Positions 10,455 through 20,788 of a stretch of DNA of 64,000 nt are shown one piece after another. Source of the stretch: Arcobacter cryaerophilus gv. crypticus (lineage in GTDB: Bacteria; Campylobacterota; Campylobacteria; Campylobacterales; Arcobacteraceae); NCBI RefSeq assembly GCF_002993025.1, contig NZ_NXGI01000005.1, positions 62,001 to 126,000 of the forward strand, in the 5' to 3' direction. A model generated the notes under the pieces. That model made no database searches. It saw nothing but the letters and a program-made list of their open reading frames with translations, and had not been told where the DNA came from. A program made the position numbers and the translations under genes. Positions within the stretch are counted from its first letter, which is position 1; each line of letters opens with the position of its first letter.

Positions 10455-11462
10455 TTAACTCTTCTTTTTTAAAAAAACTATCTTTTCATCTCCCAAATAG
10501 TTTTCGTGCAATATTTCAAAATCTATATTTAGTTCATTTAAAGCATTAATCCCATTTCTAATTTTTGGGCTTATTATTAGAATAAAAAAATCTATTTTAT
10601 CTTTTAAAATATCAAGAAGATTATAAACACCCTCAACCATAATAAACTTATAATCAAGTAGTTTAAATAGATCATCGCTAATGATTACATTTCTATTTGC
10701 TACGTTAAAAAGTGGTATATTTTGAGAAAAAAGCTTATTTTTACTATAAATAAAAACATCTGGTTCAGCTCCCTTTATATATCTTGTATCCAAAGTTGGT
10801 TTATCAGTTCGTACAGTGTTTCCACCAATCACTAGAAGGTCAATCTTATCTCTAAGCATATGAACATATAGTTTTGCTCTTTGTGAGCTTATTTGACCAT
10901 CTATTGAACCATTTAAAGTTTGTGCCATTTTGAAAAATATACAAGTTTTATTTTGCCAAGATTTAAAAGGGATTAAAAGATTTTCACACTCTTTTTCTAA
11001 AACTTTTGTTGTAATATTTATGTTTTTATTTTCTAAAGTTTTTATACCACCACTTGCAATTTTGTTTGTATCAATTGAGCCAATAATTACTCTTTTTGGT
11101 TTTAAAATTGATAATAAATTTGCACAAGATGGTGTTTTTCCATCATGATTACAAGGCTCTAAAGTTGTATAAATTTCACAATCATTAAAGAAGTTATTAT
11201 GATTTTTTATTAAATACTCGTGTATTTCAGAACTTTTATTTTTTATTTTTAGAACAGAATTTGGTTCTTGTGTAAGAAATGCGGTTTTTAGTGCATTTAT
11301 TTCAGCATGAGCAAATCCAGCCTCTTTGTGAGCCTCTATTGCTATAAGCTTTCCATCTTTAACAACAACGCACCCAACTGCAGGATTTGGGTAGGTTAAA
11401 AGTTGATATTTCCAAGCCTCATCAATGGCTAATTTCATATAGAAATTATCATCAATCTTCAT
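10455..11462 (-). CDS. ribD: Bifunctional riboflavin biosynthesis deaminase/reductase
   Basis: Converts the GTP cyclohydrolase product by deamination and then reduction in riboflavin synthesis. The N-terminal zinc deaminase domain shows HAEINAL (near residue 72) and the zinc ligands PCNHDGKTPSC. The C-terminal half is the NADPH-dependent reductase (IGGNTVRTDKPTLDTRY). Its 335 residues are at the short end for RibD, with a compact reductase domain. It is the last gene of the ylxR-infB-rbfA-rimP-ribD run, 13 bp after rimP. Confidence 0.94.
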   Translation of the reverse strand: MKIDDNFYMKLAIDEAWKYQLLTYPNPAVGCVVVKDGKLIAIEAHKEAGFAHAEINALKTAFLTQEPNSVLKIKNKSSEIHEYLIKNHNNFFNDCEIYTTLEPCNHDGKTPSCANLLSILKPKRVIIGSIDTNKIASGGIKTLENKNINITTKVLEKECENLLIPFKSWQNKTCIFFKMAQTLNGSIDGQISSQRAKLYVHMLRDKIDLLVIGGNTVRTDKPTLDTRYIKGAEPDVFIYSKNKLFSQNIPLFNVANRNVIISDDLFKLLDYKFIMVEGVYNLLDILKDKIDFFILIISPKIRNGINALNELNIDFEILHENYLGDEKIVFLKKKS

Positions 11463-11475
11463 AAAAAACTACTTT

Positions 11476-11904
11476 TTACCACTCAAAATATGTTGCAGCA
11501 CTTAAGATATTATCATAAGTAATTTCTTCTTCTCCAAGCTCTGTTTTTATAGTTATTTTTTTGTTGTCAGCATTCAAAAGTTCACCTTTAAAACTATCTG
11601 TTTCAATATTTTTTACTCTTACTTTTTCACCAACACTTGCTATAAAATGTTCTGGTTTTTTTAATTTTCTTTCAATACCAGGAGAACTTACTTCAAGATT
11701 ATATTTTCCACCCATTGGCTCATCAATATCTAAAATTGGAGATATTAATCTTGAAATTTCAGCACATTTATCTAAATTTACACCATCTTTTGATGTTACA
11801 ACAACTCTAAAAATATTTCTCTCATGCTCTTTTTTTGTAACAATATCATAAAGCTTTAGCCCACTATTTTCAACTATTAGTTTAATTTGCTCTTCTAAAT
11901 TCAT
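11476..11904 (-). CDS. rimP: Ribosome maturation factor RimP
   Basis: Assembly factor for the 30S subunit. The N-terminal alpha/beta domain is recognisable by [18 protein letters not shown] near residues 65-85, followed by the small SH3-like C-terminal domain. Length 142 is normal. Its start overlaps the rbfA stop by 4 bp (ATGA). The pairing with rbfA and infB is standard in bacteria, although nusA, usually in the same operon, is elsewhere here (39.1-40.3 kb). Confidence 0.95.
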   Translation of the reverse strand: MNLEEQIKLIVENSGLKLYDIVTKKEHERNIFRVVVTSKDGVNLDKCAEISRLISPILDIDEPMGGKYNLEVSSPGIERKLKKPEHFIASVGEKVRVKNIETDSFKGELLNADNKKITIKTELGEEEITYDNILSAATYFEW

Positions 11905-12266
11905 TCTTTTTCACTTTTTATTTTATCTTTTTTTATTTTTGCAAATAGGTCTTCGATATTTTTTGATTTTTCTAAAGATGTATCTAGTTCAAATTTAAAA
12001 TTTGGACATTTATACCATCCAGTACTTGCCAATACATCACTTTTTATTCTTCCATTTGCTTTTTTTAGAGATTCAATTACCTCTTTTACCTCATTTTTAT
12101 CAAAATCACTACCATCAAAATATACAATTGCATCGTATTTTCCGTTCTTACAGTTTACACCTGTTATTGGTAAAGAGTTTATTTTACTATTTTGTAGTTG
12201 CGACAGAGCTTGAGGTATAAGCTCCATCAATAAGGATTCAGTTCTTTGAAGATTTATACTTTTCAT
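11901..12266 (-). CDS. rbfA: Ribosome-binding factor A
   Basis: Small KH-fold protein that binds the 30S subunit during late 16S maturation and cold adaptation. The 121-residue protein begins [20 protein letters not shown] and carries the conserved ALSQL...DPRI-type region in diverged form, as usual for Campylobacterota. Its ATG overlaps the infB TAA by one base (TAATG), and it overlaps rimP by 4 bp. The assignment rests on gene order as much as on sequence. Confidence 0.9.
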   Translation of the reverse strand: MKSINLQRTESLLMELIPQALSQLQNSKINSLPITGVNCKNGKYDAIVYFDGSDFDKNEVKEVIESLKKANGRIKSDVLASTGWYKCPNFKFELDTSLEKSKNIEDLFAKIKKDKIKSEKE

Positions 12267-14914
12267 TAATTGTCAATTTTTACTTTCTCTTCAATTTGAA
12301 TAAATGTCTCAATATAGTCTCCAACTTTTATATCATTGAATTTATCGAACATAATTCCACACTCATATCCACTAGCAACTTCTTTTGCATCATCTTTAAA
12401 TCTTTTTAGTGATGAAATTTTTCCAGTATATGTAACAATTCCATCTCTAATAATTCTAGCATGACCGCCTCTTATTACTTTACCATCTGTTACTAAACAT
12501 CCAGCAACAGTTCCTATTTTTGGTACAACAAATGTCTCTCTAACTTCTGCTTGACCAGTATTCTCTTCTCTTATAATAGCGCTCATCATCCCAGATAGAG
12601 TATTTTTTACGTCATCAAGTAAATCATAGATAATTGAGTATGTATTTATCTCAACTCCATCAGATTTTGCTTTAGCCTTTATTGCTCCTGTAGGTCGAAC
12701 ATTAAATCCTAAGATTATACAACCTTCACTAGCACTTGCTAAAACTATATCACTTTCAGTAATTCCACCAACAGCTGAATGAATAACTTTTACTTTTACT
12801 TCATCATTTGCAATTTTTTCTAAAGAACCTTTAATTGCTTCTAAAGAACCACCAACGTCTGCTTTAATAATTACTGGTAATTGTTTAATTTTACCTTCAG
12901 CTATTAATCCACTCAGCTCTTCAAGTGATACTTTTGTAGATTTTGATAACTCTTTTGATCTTGCGTGTTCAGCTCTTGTTGTTGCAATATCTCTTACTTC
13001 TTTTTCACTGTCCATTGCAACTAAACTTGAACCAGTTGTTGGTACTTCATTTAGACCTAAAACAGTTCCAGTTTCGCTAAGTCCTAACTCTTTTACAATT
13101 TCTCCCATATCATTTGTAATAGCTTTTACTCTTCCAAAAGTAGTATCACAAACAATATTATCTCCAACTCTTAAAGTTCCATTTTGAACGATAATATTTG
13201 CAACAGGTCCTCTTCCTTTTTCTAAAGAAGATTCTATAACAGTTACTTTTGCTTTAGCAGTAGGATCAGCTTTTAGATCAAGAAGTTCCGATTGTATTAA
13301 GATATTTTCAAGTAAATCTTCAACACCATCTCCAGTTCTTGCAGATACTCCAATAAACTCTATATCACCACCCCAATCAATAGGAGTTAGATTTTTTTCA
13401 GCCATTTGAGCTTTTACCATATCTGGATTTGCTGTCTCTTTGTCCATTTTATTCATAGCTACTATAATTGGGCAACCACTAGCTTTTGCATGAGAAATTA
13501 CCTCTTCTGTTTGAGCCTTTACTCCATCATCAGCAGCTACAACTATAATAATAATATCTGTAACATTTGCTCCTCTTGTTCTCATTGCACTAAATGCTTC
13601 GTGTCCTGGAGTATCAACAAAAGTAATTTTTTGTCCATTTTTTGTGATTGTATAAGAGTTTATATGCTGTGTAATTCCACCAGCTTCTCCTGAAGCTACT
13701 TTTGAACTTCTAATTTTATCCAATAAAGATGTTTTACCATGGTCAACATGTCCCATGATTGTTACAACTGGAGGTCTTGTTACAAATGATTTAGTATCAA
13801 TCTCTTCGTTATAACTCTCTTCATAATTTACATCTTCTAATGCATCTTTTACAGTTACTTCAATACCTAATTCTTCTCCAAGTATTTCTAATTCATCTTG
13901 TTTTAAGAAGTCATTTTTTGTAACCATCATTCCTAAGTTAAATAGTACAGTAATAACTTCAGATGTAGTTTTTCCACAAGCTTCAGCAAATTCATAAACT
14001 CTAATATCTTCAGGAATTACAACATAAGTTACATCTTCTGCCTCTTGAACTCTTACAATTCTTTTCTTTCTTTTTCTTCTTTTAAGTCCTGTTGGAGTAT
14101 TCCCAAAAGCTGCTGGTTTTGAACTTCTTGAGTGATTTGCTGTATTTACAGGTTTTGGTTCATCGAATATTTTAAAATTATCTTGTAATCCCATATCAAG
14201 AAGAACAACTTCATCTCCCAAAAGAGAATCATCACTACTTCTAAACTCTTCATTGCTATGAGAAACTTCTAATCTTCTTCCATGATCTTGAGCTTTTGTA
14301 GGAGTTTTCTTTTTCTCTTTTTTTACTTTTTGATTTCTTTGGTTGTCTTCTCTTACTCTATTATTTTTTTCAAAATTTTTCTCTTCGTTTTCACCAAAAA
14401 TATCACTTAAAGATTTTTGAGTTTTTTTAACTTCAAAATCTTCTTTTACAACTTTTACCTCTGGCTCTTCTGGTCTTTTTTTCTTAATGATTACAAGACC
14501 TTTTCTTTTTGGAACAACTTTTGTAGGATTGATTATATTATCTTCATCATTTAGTTTAGTAATATTTTCTTCTGTTTTTAAAACAGGTTTTGAAATAGCT
14601 GGTTTTGTGATTTCAGTTTTTATTGAGTTGTCAACTACTTGCTCTTTATCATTTATTTCTAAAGCTTTTACATCAGGCACTTGATTTATTTCTATCTCTT
14701 TTTCAGGTTTAGAAACTTTTTCCTCTACTGGTTCTTTAATTCTAGAACTTTTTCCAGTCATTATATACTGTGTAATCTCTTCCGCATCCGCATAAGACAC
14801 AGTAGCTTGTGCCGTTTTCAAATCTATCCCTAGCTCTTTCGCTTTTTGCATAACCTCAGCGCTTGTTGATGCAGCTTCTTCTGCAATCTCAAAAACTCTT
14901 ACTTTATCTGACAT
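12266..14914 (-). CDS. infB: Translation initiation factor IF-2
   Basis: GTPase that places fMet-tRNA on the 30S subunit. A long, lysine- and glutamate-rich variable N-terminus (about residues 50-290, including [11 protein letters not shown]) precedes the G domain: [14 protein letters not shown] (P-loop), [12 protein letters not shown] (G3) and NKMDKE (G4). Domains II-IV follow to residue 882. The start ATG overlaps the end of ylxR, and GAGGAG lies a little upstream. Length is normal for the phylum. Confidence 0.97.
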   Translation of the reverse strand: MSDKVRVFEIAEEAASTSAEVMQKAKELGIDLKTAQATVSYADAEEITQYIMTGKSSRIKEPVEEKVSKPEKEIEINQVPDVKALEINDKEQVVDNSIKTEITKPAISKPVLKTEENITKLNDEDNIINPTKVVPKRKGLVIIKKKRPEEPEVKVVKEDFEVKKTQKSLSDIFGENEEKNFEKNNRVREDNQRNQKVKKEKKKTPTKAQDHGRRLEVSHSNEEFRSSDDSLLGDEVVLLDMGLQDNFKIFDEPKPVNTANHSRSSKPAAFGNTPTGLKRRKRKKRIVRVQEAEDVTYVVIPEDIRVYEFAEACGKTTSEVITVLFNLGMMVTKNDFLKQDELEILGEELGIEVTVKDALEDVNYEESYNEEIDTKSFVTRPPVVTIMGHVDHGKTSLLDKIRSSKVASGEAGGITQHINSYTITKNGQKITFVDTPGHEAFSAMRTRGANVTDIIIIVVAADDGVKAQTEEVISHAKASGCPIIVAMNKMDKETANPDMVKAQMAEKNLTPIDWGGDIEFIGVSARTGDGVEDLLENILIQSELLDLKADPTAKAKVTVIESSLEKGRGPVANIIVQNGTLRVGDNIVCDTTFGRVKAITNDMGEIVKELGLSETGTVLGLNEVPTTGSSLVAMDSEKEVRDIATTRAEHARSKELSKSTKVSLEELSGLIAEGKIKQLPVIIKADVGGSLEAIKGSLEKIANDEVKVKVIHSAVGGITESDIVLASASEGCIILGFNVRPTGAIKAKAKSDGVEINTYSIIYDLLDDVKNTLSGMMSAIIREENTGQAEVRETFVVPKIGTVAGCLVTDGKVIRGGHARIIRDGIVTYTGKISSLKRFKDDAKEVASGYECGIMFDKFNDIKVGDYIETFIQIEEKVKIDN

Positions 14915-15170
14915 CTAATAAAATCTCCTCAAATTGTATAACATACTTATCTTTGTTTTTGCACTCTCTACAAAGTGCTTTTTCATATCTTTTAATATCT
15001 TTCTTAACCAAGAAATCAACTTTACATGGCTGGCAAATATAAAAGCTTCTTCCAATGTTATCATAAACTGATAACTGTTTATTTGAACATTTAAATCTTA
15101 AAAGCTCCTTTTGTTCGAGCTTTTTCCTACAAAATATGCAAGTTCTTAAGATTATTTTCAAATTAGCCAA
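14904..15170 (-). CDS. YlxR-like RNA-binding protein (DUF448)
   Basis: 88-residue member of the YlxR/DUF448 family, found beside infB in many bacteria. The family signature is present: RTCIFCRKKLEQKELLRF near the N-terminus, then a glycine-arginine turn (DNIGRSFYICQPC). The extra cysteine pairs (CIFC, CQPC, CREC) suggest zinc binding, which is inference. The start is taken as TTG 15170 with AGG 8 bases upstream; a TTG at 15161 is a possible alternative because a -10 box lies only 3 bp upstream of 15170. It overlaps infB by 11 bp. Confidence 0.88.
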   Translation of the reverse strand: MANLKIILRTCIFCRKKLEQKELLRFKCSNKQLSVYDNIGRSFYICQPCKVDFLVKKDIKRYEKALCRECKNKDKYVIQFEEILLDVR

Positions 15171-15172
15171 AT

Positions 15173-15178
15173 ATTATA
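15173..15178 (-). promoter_or_regulatory. -10 box for the ylxR-infB-rbfA-rimP-ribD run
   Basis: TATAAT on the minus strand (ATTATA as read on +), in the 37-bp gap after thrB. It lies so close to the ylxR start that a transcript from it would be nearly leaderless or would use the in-frame TTG at 15161. Readthrough from thrB could supply the longer form. Confidence 0.45.
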
Positions 15179-15207
15179 CCTAAATTTTTCTTAATAATAT
15201 AAAATAA

Positions 15208-16089
15208 TTAAATTTCAATTTTTACACCATTGTTATCAAAATCTACACTCATTACTCTAAAATGAGAAAATTTCTCTTTTAAAGCAAGTTCAAGCTTTTG
15301 ACTATCTTCACTATAGGCTACTGAGAAAAATGTAGAACCCGAACCAGAAAGAGTACTCATTAAAGCACCATTTTTCAGAGCTGTTTTTTGTACTTCAAAT
15401 AGTTCTGGCATATGTCTCATTCTAAATTGTTGATGAACCATATCAGCTGATGCATACTTTAACATCTCCCAATTTTCACTCATAAACGCAGCCGTTAAAA
15501 GTGATGAATGAGATATATTAAAAATTGTATCCTCTTTTGAATATTTATATGGAAGAGTTTTTCTTGATAATGTAGTTGAAATTGGTCTATTTGGTACAAC
15601 AACAACTGCTTTTAAAGTTCTAGGAATTGATTTATTTATAAATTTTACCTCATTTTCATGTACACTTGCCACATTAAATCCACCCATAACAGCTGGTGTT
15701 ATATTATCAGGATGACTTTCGTATGCCAAAGATAGATTCAAAAGTCTCTCTTTTTCTACTTTTATTCCCTCAATTGCATAAGCACTAGCAATTGCAGAAA
15801 CAATAACAGCAGAAGAGCTTCCTAAACCTCTTGAAAGTGGTATTTCATTAAAAAATTCAAATCTAAAATGTCTCTTTTTTTGTGTCAAATTGTAGTAAAA
15901 GTCATTAAAAATAGATATAAACATATTATTATCTTTTAATGCAGGATTATTTGAACCTTCACCTTTTAAAGATACACTATGAAATTTTGATGGTCTGATT
16001 ATTACTTGATTTTTTAAGTTTAAAGCTAATCCTAAACAGTCAAATCCAGGCCCTAAATTGGCACTAGTTGCTGGAACACTAATTCTCAA
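15208..16089 (-). CDS. thrB: Homoserine kinase
   Basis: GHMP kinase that phosphorylates homoserine on the way to threonine. The ATP-binding glycine/serine loop [16 protein letters not shown] is at about residues 85-100. The N-terminal [16 protein letters not shown] and the C-terminal [14 protein letters not shown] are both diagnostic. Length 293 is standard. Translation starts at TTG 16089, with aggaga directly upstream in a leader that can fold in two ways. The tsaB-lpxC neighbourhood matches C. jejuni. Confidence 0.95.
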   Translation of the reverse strand: MRISVPATSANLGPGFDCLGLALNLKNQVIIRPSKFHSVSLKGEGSNNPALKDNNMFISIFNDFYYNLTQKKRHFRFEFFNEIPLSRGLGSSSAVIVSAIASAYAIEGIKVEKERLLNLSLAYESHPDNITPAVMGGFNVASVHENEVKFINKSIPRTLKAVVVVPNRPISTTLSRKTLPYKYSKEDTIFNISHSSLLTAAFMSENWEMLKYASADMVHQQFRMRHMPELFEVQKTALKNGALMSTLSGSGSTFFSVAYSEDSQKLELALKEKFSHFRVMSVDFDNNGVKIEI

Positions 16090-16098
16090 ATATTCTCC

Positions 16099-16128
16099 TT
16101 TTTAAATGGTTCCATTTAAAAAGGAACC
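16099..16128 (-). promoter_or_regulatory. Two mutually exclusive hairpins at the thrB ribosome binding site
   Basis: On the + strand 16099-16109 and 16112-16122 form a perfect 11-bp inverted repeat separated by TT. The GGTTCC at 16108-16113 can instead pair with GGAACC at 16123-16128. The two foldings cannot coexist, and the first ends exactly at the thrB Shine-Dalgarno. A nine-codon reading frame (16115 down to 16086) starts inside the element and its TGA overlaps the thrB TTG. Regulation is inferred, not shown. Confidence 0.5.
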
Positions 16129-16212
16129 GAATCTTTTATAACTACTTTTTATAGCCTAGATTAAAAATCTCCTAAAAGTAGCTAGTTGTTAAACTCTCTA
16201 TGAGAAAAACCT

Positions 16213-16236
16213 AAAGAGCTTCAAAATGAAGCCTTT
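16213..16236 (-). terminator. Likely terminator after tsaB
   Basis: The minus-strand RNA forms AAAG-GCTTC / GAAGC-CTTT with one bulged base and a five-base loop, starting at the tsaB stop codon and followed by GGTTTTT. This gives a partial stop between the nadA-to-tsaB run and thrB. Confidence 0.6.
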
Positions 16237-16702
16237 ATACAGCGGGTAAATTATATATTGGCAAAGTATCTTTAGAAAAATCTATATTTTCTAAACTCTT
16301 TGGTAATTTAAAATCCGAGATTTTACACATATTTGGCAAAAAATCTACTTTAATCTCTTTATTTTCATTTATAAAATATTTTTTTCCTAATGCTTTTATT
16401 GGAGAATTTTGATTAAAAAGAAATCCATTTGCTGCTAGAAACTCAATATTTTTTATCATAGTTATAGTTTTTAAAAATATATAAGCAATTTTAATAGACA
16501 TAAATGAACCCGGTGTATTTACATAAATTATAGTTTTTACATTAAATTCTTCTAATAAATCTTTAAATAAAATTGGCAATTCATCAGATGTTAAACCATT
16601 TTGCTCTATTTGTCTTAAAAGTTGTTTATCTTTATAAACACCAATTAAAAGTGGTTTTGAAATAGTTATAACTAAAATTTCTATCAAATTTTTACTCTGC
16701 AC
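16235..16702 (-). CDS. TsaB-like protein (t6A tRNA modification)
   Basis: Divergent, 155-residue protein in the position of the TsaB-like gene between lpxC and thrB in C. jejuni. TsaB is an inactive ASKHA-fold partner of TsaD in t6A tRNA modification. The region VNTPGSFMSIKIAYIFLKTI (about residues 63-82) resembles the TsaB signature GPGSFTGLRIG...K. The protein is short relative to most TsaB (about 220). The start is GTG 16702, overlapping lpxC by 11 bp, or an internal TTG. The assignment is reasonable but not certain. Confidence 0.65.
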   Translation of the reverse strand: MQSKNLIEILVITISKPLLIGVYKDKQLLRQIEQNGLTSDELPILFKDLLEEFNVKTIIYVNTPGSFMSIKIAYIFLKTITMIKNIEFLAANGFLFNQNSPIKALGKKYFINENKEIKVDFLPNMCKISDFKLPKSLENIDFSKDTLPIYNLPAV

Positions 16703-17603
16703 TTAACTGTTTTGCAAATGCAAGTTCAAACACTTCAGCTTCACTACTTGCCTCTTCTAAATCAATGATTTCATAATTTTCTTTATCTTCATAAAGTTTT
16801 TTTGTCAAAAGATGATTCAAATGGTGACTTCCAGCAACAGCTTGATACTCACCAATCATTGTATACTCTAAAAGTGCCATATCTCCAATTGCATCAAGGA
16901 TTTTATGTCTTACAAATTCATCTTCATATCTAAGACCTTCTGGATTTAGAATCTTTATTTCATCCAAAACTATAGCATTTTCCATACTTCCACCAAGTGC
17001 TAAACCAATACTTCTTAAATATTGAACTTCATGTAAAAATCCAAATGTTCTAGCTTTTGCAATACTCTCTTTATACTCTTCAATTGAGTAATCAAAATGG
17101 AATTTTTGTTGCCCAATTGCTGGATGATTAAATTTAATCTCAAAATCATAAACAATTCTATTTGATGGTTTTAGACTTACTCTTTTTCCATCTTCTGTTG
17201 TTACAACAACCTCTTTTTTGATTTTTATTGCTTTTTTTCCCTCTTCTTGCTCTTGTATCCCAGCCTCTTCAATTAGCATACAATATCCAGAAGCACTTCC
17301 ATCTAAAATTGGAATTTCATCATTATCTAAAACAATTCTTAAATTATCAATTCCATAAGCATAAATTGCAGATAAAAGATGTTCAATAGTTGAAACTATT
17401 ACTCCATCTTTTCCTAAAACTGTTGCCATTTTTGTATCAACCACATACTCTTTTTTTAAAGGAATTGTAACTCCTGCATCACTTCTATATATTATAATTC
17501 CACTATTTGATGGTAAAGGCTCTAATCTCATTTTTACAGGAACTCCTTTATGAAGTCCTATTCCAACAATTTCAATATCACTCTTTATTGTTCTTTGTTT
17601 CAT
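16692..17603 (-). CDS. lpxC: UDP-3-O-acyl-N-acetylglucosamine deacetylase
   Basis: Zinc amidase for the first committed step of lipid A synthesis. Zinc ligands are seen in TIEHLLSAIYAYGIDN (near residue 75) and in HKILDAIGDMALLE (near 235), with the catalytic HHLNHLL near 262. Length 303 is normal. It overlaps the upstream M23 peptidase stop by 4 bp (ATGA), so the two envelope genes are coupled. Confidence 0.97.
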   Translation of the reverse strand: MKQRTIKSDIEIVGIGLHKGVPVKMRLEPLPSNSGIIIYRSDAGVTIPLKKEYVVDTKMATVLGKDGVIVSTIEHLLSAIYAYGIDNLRIVLDNDEIPILDGSASGYCMLIEEAGIQEQEEGKKAIKIKKEVVVTTEDGKRVSLKPSNRIVYDFEIKFNHPAIGQQKFHFDYSIEEYKESIAKARTFGFLHEVQYLRSIGLALGGSMENAIVLDEIKILNPEGLRYEDEFVRHKILDAIGDMALLEYTMIGEYQAVAGSHHLNHLLTKKLYEDKENYEIIDLEEASSEAEVFELAFAKQLSAE

Positions 17604-18985
17604 TTTTTGTTTCCATCTATAATTTTTATTGCACTATTTATTGTATTTGTAAGATTTAATTTCATCCAATTTGAATCCAACCACTCATTTGGATTTGCTT
17701 CAATTCCTTGAATTAAAATTCCAAAGTGTAAATGATCTCCAAAAACAGCTCCAGTAGAACCTGTATTTCCAATTTCTTGTCCAGCAACAACAATATCTCC
17801 TACATCAACACTTTGAGCACTTGTATGTGCATAAAGAGATGCTATTCCTAAACCATGGTCAATAATAATACTCTCTCCATAAATTCCTAAATAACCTCTA
17901 AATATAACTTTACCAGGATTTGTTGTAACAATACTTGCTCTTTTTACACTAGCCCAATCCATTCCTAAATGCCAAGCTTCATCTATTTTTTCATTATTAT
18001 AAAAATAGTGTCTTCTCTCTCCAAACATTGCAAATGTTTTTGCATTTGTCATTCTTATAAAAGTTTTAACATCAAAAGGCATATTTTGACTATCTGCAAA
18101 ATTCTTGATTACAACATTTCTCATAGTTGCTAGATTTTTTGCTCTTAAATCTTTGTTTGCTTTTACAAAAATTTCAGCAGCATTTGTAGGAATCTCCATA
18201 TTACTAAGTTCTAAAACATTTTTACTAACACTATAAATAAAATCATCACTAATATTTAAATTATCAATTTTTTCTTTAAATCTATCATAATAAAAAGGTA
18301 TTTTTGCAGAAGCTTTATTTCCTGCCATATCAATAGCAACAACTTTAACACCTTTAAAGTCTGTTAAATCTATTGGCCATGTAATAATTGAGATATAAAA
18401 ATTTTTTTTATGAAATGGAAAAAGTTCAAAAATAACTTCATCGTTGAATGTAACATAATAATCTTTTAGATTTTCATCATTTATTTCAACAATTAAAATT
18501 CCACTACCACCTTGTTTTATCATATATGAATTTGAAATAACACTAGCTTGTGGAGATCTTCTATCAATTATTAAATTTGTATCATTAACAGCTTCATTTC
18601 CACCAAAAAAGTTCCAACTACTACTATCTTTTGCTTTTACTCTTAAAATCGCATTTGTAGCTTTAAATCCATCTGTTGGCTTAAAAGGTTTTATTTCAAA
18701 AGTCAAAATTCCACTATTTGGATCTTCATTTATTAACTCATTTTCTAAAACAAACTCTTTTTGCTCATCTATTAATATTGTTTCAAAAGATTTTAACTTA
18801 CTTTTATCTGCAACTTCAACTCTTATTGGAGTTTGTAAATTCCAATAAATATCTTTTTGATTAACTTCTGTTTGAACATAAATATTTGGTTCTTCTCTAT
18901 CCAAAGTTAAAATAACGCCTAAAACAATAACAACAACAATCATAACCGAAATACTTATATATAATAATCCGCTTTTTTTATCCAT
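17600..18985 (-). CDS. M23 family (LytM) peptidoglycan endopeptidase
   Basis: Membrane-anchored periplasmic peptidase: one N-terminal transmembrane segment (about residues 7-27), a long beta-rich region, then a C-terminal LytM domain. The zinc ligands HLGMD (near 340) and HLHFG (near 420) are intact, so it should cleave peptide cross-links in peptidoglycan. Its place directly upstream of lpxC matches Campylobacter, where the equivalent gene belongs to the Csd3/Pgp3 type of cell-shape peptidases. That orthology is inferred from gene order and domain layout. It overlaps the DHH gene by 8 bp. Confidence 0.9.
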   Translation of the reverse strand: MDKKSGLLYISISVMIVVVIVLGVILTLDREEPNIYVQTEVNQKDIYWNLQTPIRVEVADKSKLKSFETILIDEQKEFVLENELINEDPNSGILTFEIKPFKPTDGFKATNAILRVKAKDSSSWNFFGGNEAVNDTNLIIDRRSPQASVISNSYMIKQGGSGILIVEINDENLKDYYVTFNDEVIFELFPFHKKNFYISIITWPIDLTDFKGVKVVAIDMAGNKASAKIPFYYDRFKEKIDNLNISDDFIYSVSKNVLELSNMEIPTNAAEIFVKANKDLRAKNLATMRNVVIKNFADSQNMPFDVKTFIRMTNAKTFAMFGERRHYFYNNEKIDEAWHLGMDWASVKRASIVTTNPGKVIFRGYLGIYGESIIIDHGLGIASLYAHTSAQSVDVGDIVVAGQEIGNTGSTGAVFGDHLHFGILIQGIEANPNEWLDSNWMKLNLTNTINSAIKIIDGNKK

Positions 18986-19970
18986 AATATTTTATAACTT
19001 CCTTTAATACTAAATTTTTTGCAACTTCTACATCTTTTGTATCTATTGTACATCCTGATGCGTTAAAATGTCCACCACCATCAAAAATAGAAGCTATTTT
19101 TGAGACATCAAGTTCATTTTTAGACCTCAAAGATACTCTACAAGCTCCATTTATAAATCGTATAAAAAATGCAATTTTTACAATTTGCATACTCATAATC
19201 ATATCAAGAGCATCTTCACAATCTCGACTGTGTGCACCAGTAGTTTTAAACCACTCTTCAAGAGCATAAATAGTAGCTATTTCTCCATCTTTGTGAAGCT
19301 CTAAACTATCTAAAACTTTTGGAATGATTCTGTATTTTGCCAAACTATCTCTTCTTAAAAGCTTATTTGCAATAAATGATGGACTAGCACCACATTCAAC
19401 TAAAAAGTTAACTTTTTTAAAAGTCTCTTCATCACATCTTCCTAAAGAAAATGCCAAAGTATCATCATATATTCCACAATAAAGTGATTGAGCACTATAT
19501 TTTGATATGTTTAATCCATTATGTTTAAAAAATTCAAAAACAATCTCAGCTGTACTACTTTTATATGGATCTACTATATTTATTGTCCCAAAATTATTAT
19601 TTGAAGCATGATGGTCAAAATTTATAAGAGGTATATCTTTTGGTAAATCAAATCCAAGCCTTTTATAAGTTCCACAATCAACACAAATAGCTAAATCATA
19701 AAAAGGTGGTAAAATATTTGTAATTTTATCAAATCTATTTAAAAAATCTAAATTTTTTGGTAAATCAGAACTAATATTAAAAACTTTATGTTTGATTTTA
19801 TTTTCTGCAAATAAATTTGATAAAGCCAAAGCGCTCCCAATAGAATCAGGATCTGGATTTACATGAGTTATTATTAAAATGTATCTACTTTTTTCTATTA
19901 ATTCTAAAGCTTTTGGATACAAACTCATATCTATTTTATTACTCAAAATAAAATCTTTTTTCAAAATCAA
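18978..19970 (-). CDS. DHH/DHHA1 phosphoesterase (NrnA-like)
   Basis: 330-residue DHH-DHHA1 protein of the NrnA/oligoribonuclease type, which degrades nano-RNA and/or pAp. Metal-binding motifs are present: HVNPDPDSIGSALA (about 36-49), the CVDCG aspartate, the FDHHASN signature (near 118), and the DHHA1 glycine motif GGGHFNASGC near the C-terminus. ATGA overlap with nadC supports the chosen start. Substrate preference cannot be read from sequence. Confidence 0.9.
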   Translation of the reverse strand: MILKKDFILSNKIDMSLYPKALELIEKSRYILIITHVNPDPDSIGSALALSNLFAENKIKHKVFNISSDLPKNLDFLNRFDKITNILPPFYDLAICVDCGTYKRLGFDLPKDIPLINFDHHASNNNFGTINIVDPYKSSTAEIVFEFFKHNGLNISKYSAQSLYCGIYDDTLAFSLGRCDEETFKKVNFLVECGASPSFIANKLLRRDSLAKYRIIPKVLDSLELHKDGEIATIYALEEWFKTTGAHSRDCEDALDMIMSMQIVKIAFFIRFINGACRVSLRSKNELDVSKIASIFDGGGHFNASGCTIDTKDVEVAKNLVLKEVIKYYG

Positions 19971-20788
19971 TCAACTCTCATTGAAAAATCAAGCCAAGTT
20001 GCTTGATGAATTATACTTCCACTACTAACAGCGTCAACTCCTGTTTTTGCATACTCTTGAATAGTGTCAAGATTTATATTCCCACTAGCTTCTACCAAAA
20101 TATGAGGATATTTATCATCTCTATATTTTACAACATCTTTTATTTGTTGGAATGTCATATTATCACACATTATAATATCAGCTCCAGCTTCCATAGCTGT
20201 TTCAACTTGAGAAAAAGTTTCACACTCAATTTCTATTTTTGTAACCCAAGATATTCTTTTTCTTGCTATTTTTACAAATTCTGCTAAATTTTCAATAGTT
20301 CTAAGGTGCGTATCTTTAAGCATCAAACAATCATCAAGACCCAATCTATGATTTATTGCTCCTCCAACTCTTGAAGCATACTTTTCAAAATCTCTTAAAT
20401 GTGGTCGTGTTTTTCTAGTATCTAGTAAAACAACATCAAAACCATCTAGTTTTTCAACAAATTTACTAGCCATTGTAGCTATTCCACTTGCGTGTTGAAG
20501 CATATTCAAAAAAGTTCTCTCACTTGAAAGTAATTTTGAAGCTTTTCCTTCTAGTTTTGCTAAAATATCTCCAGCTTGTATTTTGTCACCATCTTTTTTC
20601 AAAAACTCAACTTTTATTTTTTCTGTTTGAGCCAAAATTTGAACATATTTAACCCCAGCTAATACTCCATTGCTTTTAGAAACAATTTTTGCTGTAAATT
20701 TTCCATCAGGAGCAATATCATAAAATAAATCTCCTCTTCCGTTGTCTTCTGTTATTGCTTGCTTTACAAACCTTTTAATATGAATCAT
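19967..20788 (-). CDS. nadC: Nicotinate-nucleotide pyrophosphorylase (carboxylating)
   Basis: Quinolinate phosphoribosyltransferase, producing nicotinate mononucleotide from quinolinate and PRPP. Substrate-binding motifs are DTRKTRPHLRDFEKYA and GGAINHRLGLDD (about 122-150), and the C-terminal barrel motifs IEIECETF and VEASGNINLD are intact. Length 273 is normal. It overlaps nadA by 4 bp and the DHH gene by 4 bp, forming a coupled NAD-synthesis pair. Confidence 0.97.
   Translation of the reverse strand: MIHIKRFVKQAITEDNGRGDLFYDIAPDGKFTAKIVSKSNGVLAGVKYVQILAQTEKIKVEFLKKDGDKIQAGDILAKLEGKASKLLSSERTFLNMLQHASGIATMASKFVEKLDGFDVVLLDTRKTRPHLRDFEKYASRVGGAINHRLGLDDCLMLKDTHLRTIENLAEFVKIARKRISWVTKIEIECETFSQVETAMEAGADIIMCDNMTFQQIKDVVKYRDDKYPHILVEASGNINLDTIQEYAKTGVDAVSSGSIIHQATWLDFSMRVD

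Noticed and set aside
13406-13693. A 95-codon open frame antisense to infB
   Set aside because: Tyr/Cys/Asn-rich translation without motifs, inside the conserved GTPase domain of IF-2. It is a mirror of codon usage.
16134-16205. A small stable RNA gene in the tsaB-thrB gap
   Set aside because: The middle stem is imperfect and no independent promoter or strong terminator is seen, so a structured leader explains the region better.
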